From the NCBI GenBank assembly GCA_947589375.1, contig CANQAO010000070.1, positions 1-5,564 on the forward strand: DNA of 5,564 nt. Reading direction: 5' to 3'. Under the pieces are notes generated by a model. That model did no database searches and was not told the origin of the DNA. It saw nothing but the letters and a program-made list of their open reading frames with translations. Of this stretch, positions 5,512-5,564 are shown one piece after another; positions within the stretch are counted from its first letter, which is position 1; each line of letters begins with the position of its first letter. Origin of the DNA: an uncultured Bacilli bacterium (lineage in GTDB: Bacteria; Bacillota_I; Bacilli_A; RF39; UBA660). The position numbers were made by a program, and so were the translations under genes.

Positions 5512-5540
5512 TTGCATTTTCTCACATTTTAATGTATATT
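5512..5540 (+). promoter_or_regulatory. Candidate promoter leading out of the window
   Basis: TTGCAT (5512-5517) and TATATT (5535-5540) have a 17-base spacer, giving a predicted start near 5547. The direct repeat AATGTA occurs at 5531-5536 and 5544-5549, overlapping the -10 and the start point, where a regulator could bind. The rest of 5472-5564 shows no gene; the ATG at 5545 lacks a ribosome binding site. In such AT-rich DNA chance matches are likely, so this is tentative. Confidence 0.42.
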
Positions 5541-5564
5541 ATTAATGTACTTATTTCGTGGATT

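Noticed and set aside
5475..5522. Inverted repeat AGAAAATG / CATTTTCT after yqeY as a terminator
   Set aside because: The loop is 32 bases, the stem is AT-rich, and no T-run follows. It also overlaps the candidate promoter. The real yqeY terminator may lie beyond the window.

Overview
The window comes from a low-GC Gram-positive-type bacterium, probably a member of the Bacilli or a Mycoplasmatota-like relative. Three things point there: the very AT-rich coding sequence, the adjacent comEA-comEC and rpsU-yqeY gene pairs typical of Bacilli, and strong AGGAGG-type ribosome binding sites. Tryptophan is encoded only by TGG, and one small gene appears to end in TGA, so the standard bacterial code fits better than the Mycoplasma code. 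All recognised genes are on the + strand.

Left part (1-2100): the last 22 codons of comEA (helix-hairpin-helix DNA receptor) overlap the start of a complete comEC, the membrane channel and metallo-beta-lactamase-fold protein of natural transformation. An AT-rich gap of about 280 bases follows (2101-2382). It holds two small hairpins, a strong intrinsic terminator (2272-2293) and a further hairpin just before the next ribosome binding site.

Centre (2383-4713): the most interesting part. A complete peptidase-containing ABC transporter (C39 protease, membrane domain, ATPase) is followed by two overlapping small genes, both recovered here by direct translation. They encode 44- and 53-residue peptides with near-identical minimal double-glycine leaders (SKxELL..TGG), GxxxG motifs and a single Cys near the C-terminus. 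The transporter overlaps peptide 1 by 8 bases, and peptide 1 overlaps peptide 2 by 4 bases (GTGA). The unit ends in an intrinsic terminator. This is best read as a compact class IIb-like two-peptide bacteriocin cassette, with the transporter removing the leaders and exporting both peptides. No immunity, accessory or regulatory gene is visible in the window.

Right part (4739-5564): a near-consensus extended -10 promoter drives a divergent rpsU (ribosomal protein bS21), followed by a terminator and, without room for a separate promoter, yqeY (GatB/YqeY domain protein). The last 93 bases hold no recognisable gene but contain a plausible promoter pointing out of the window.
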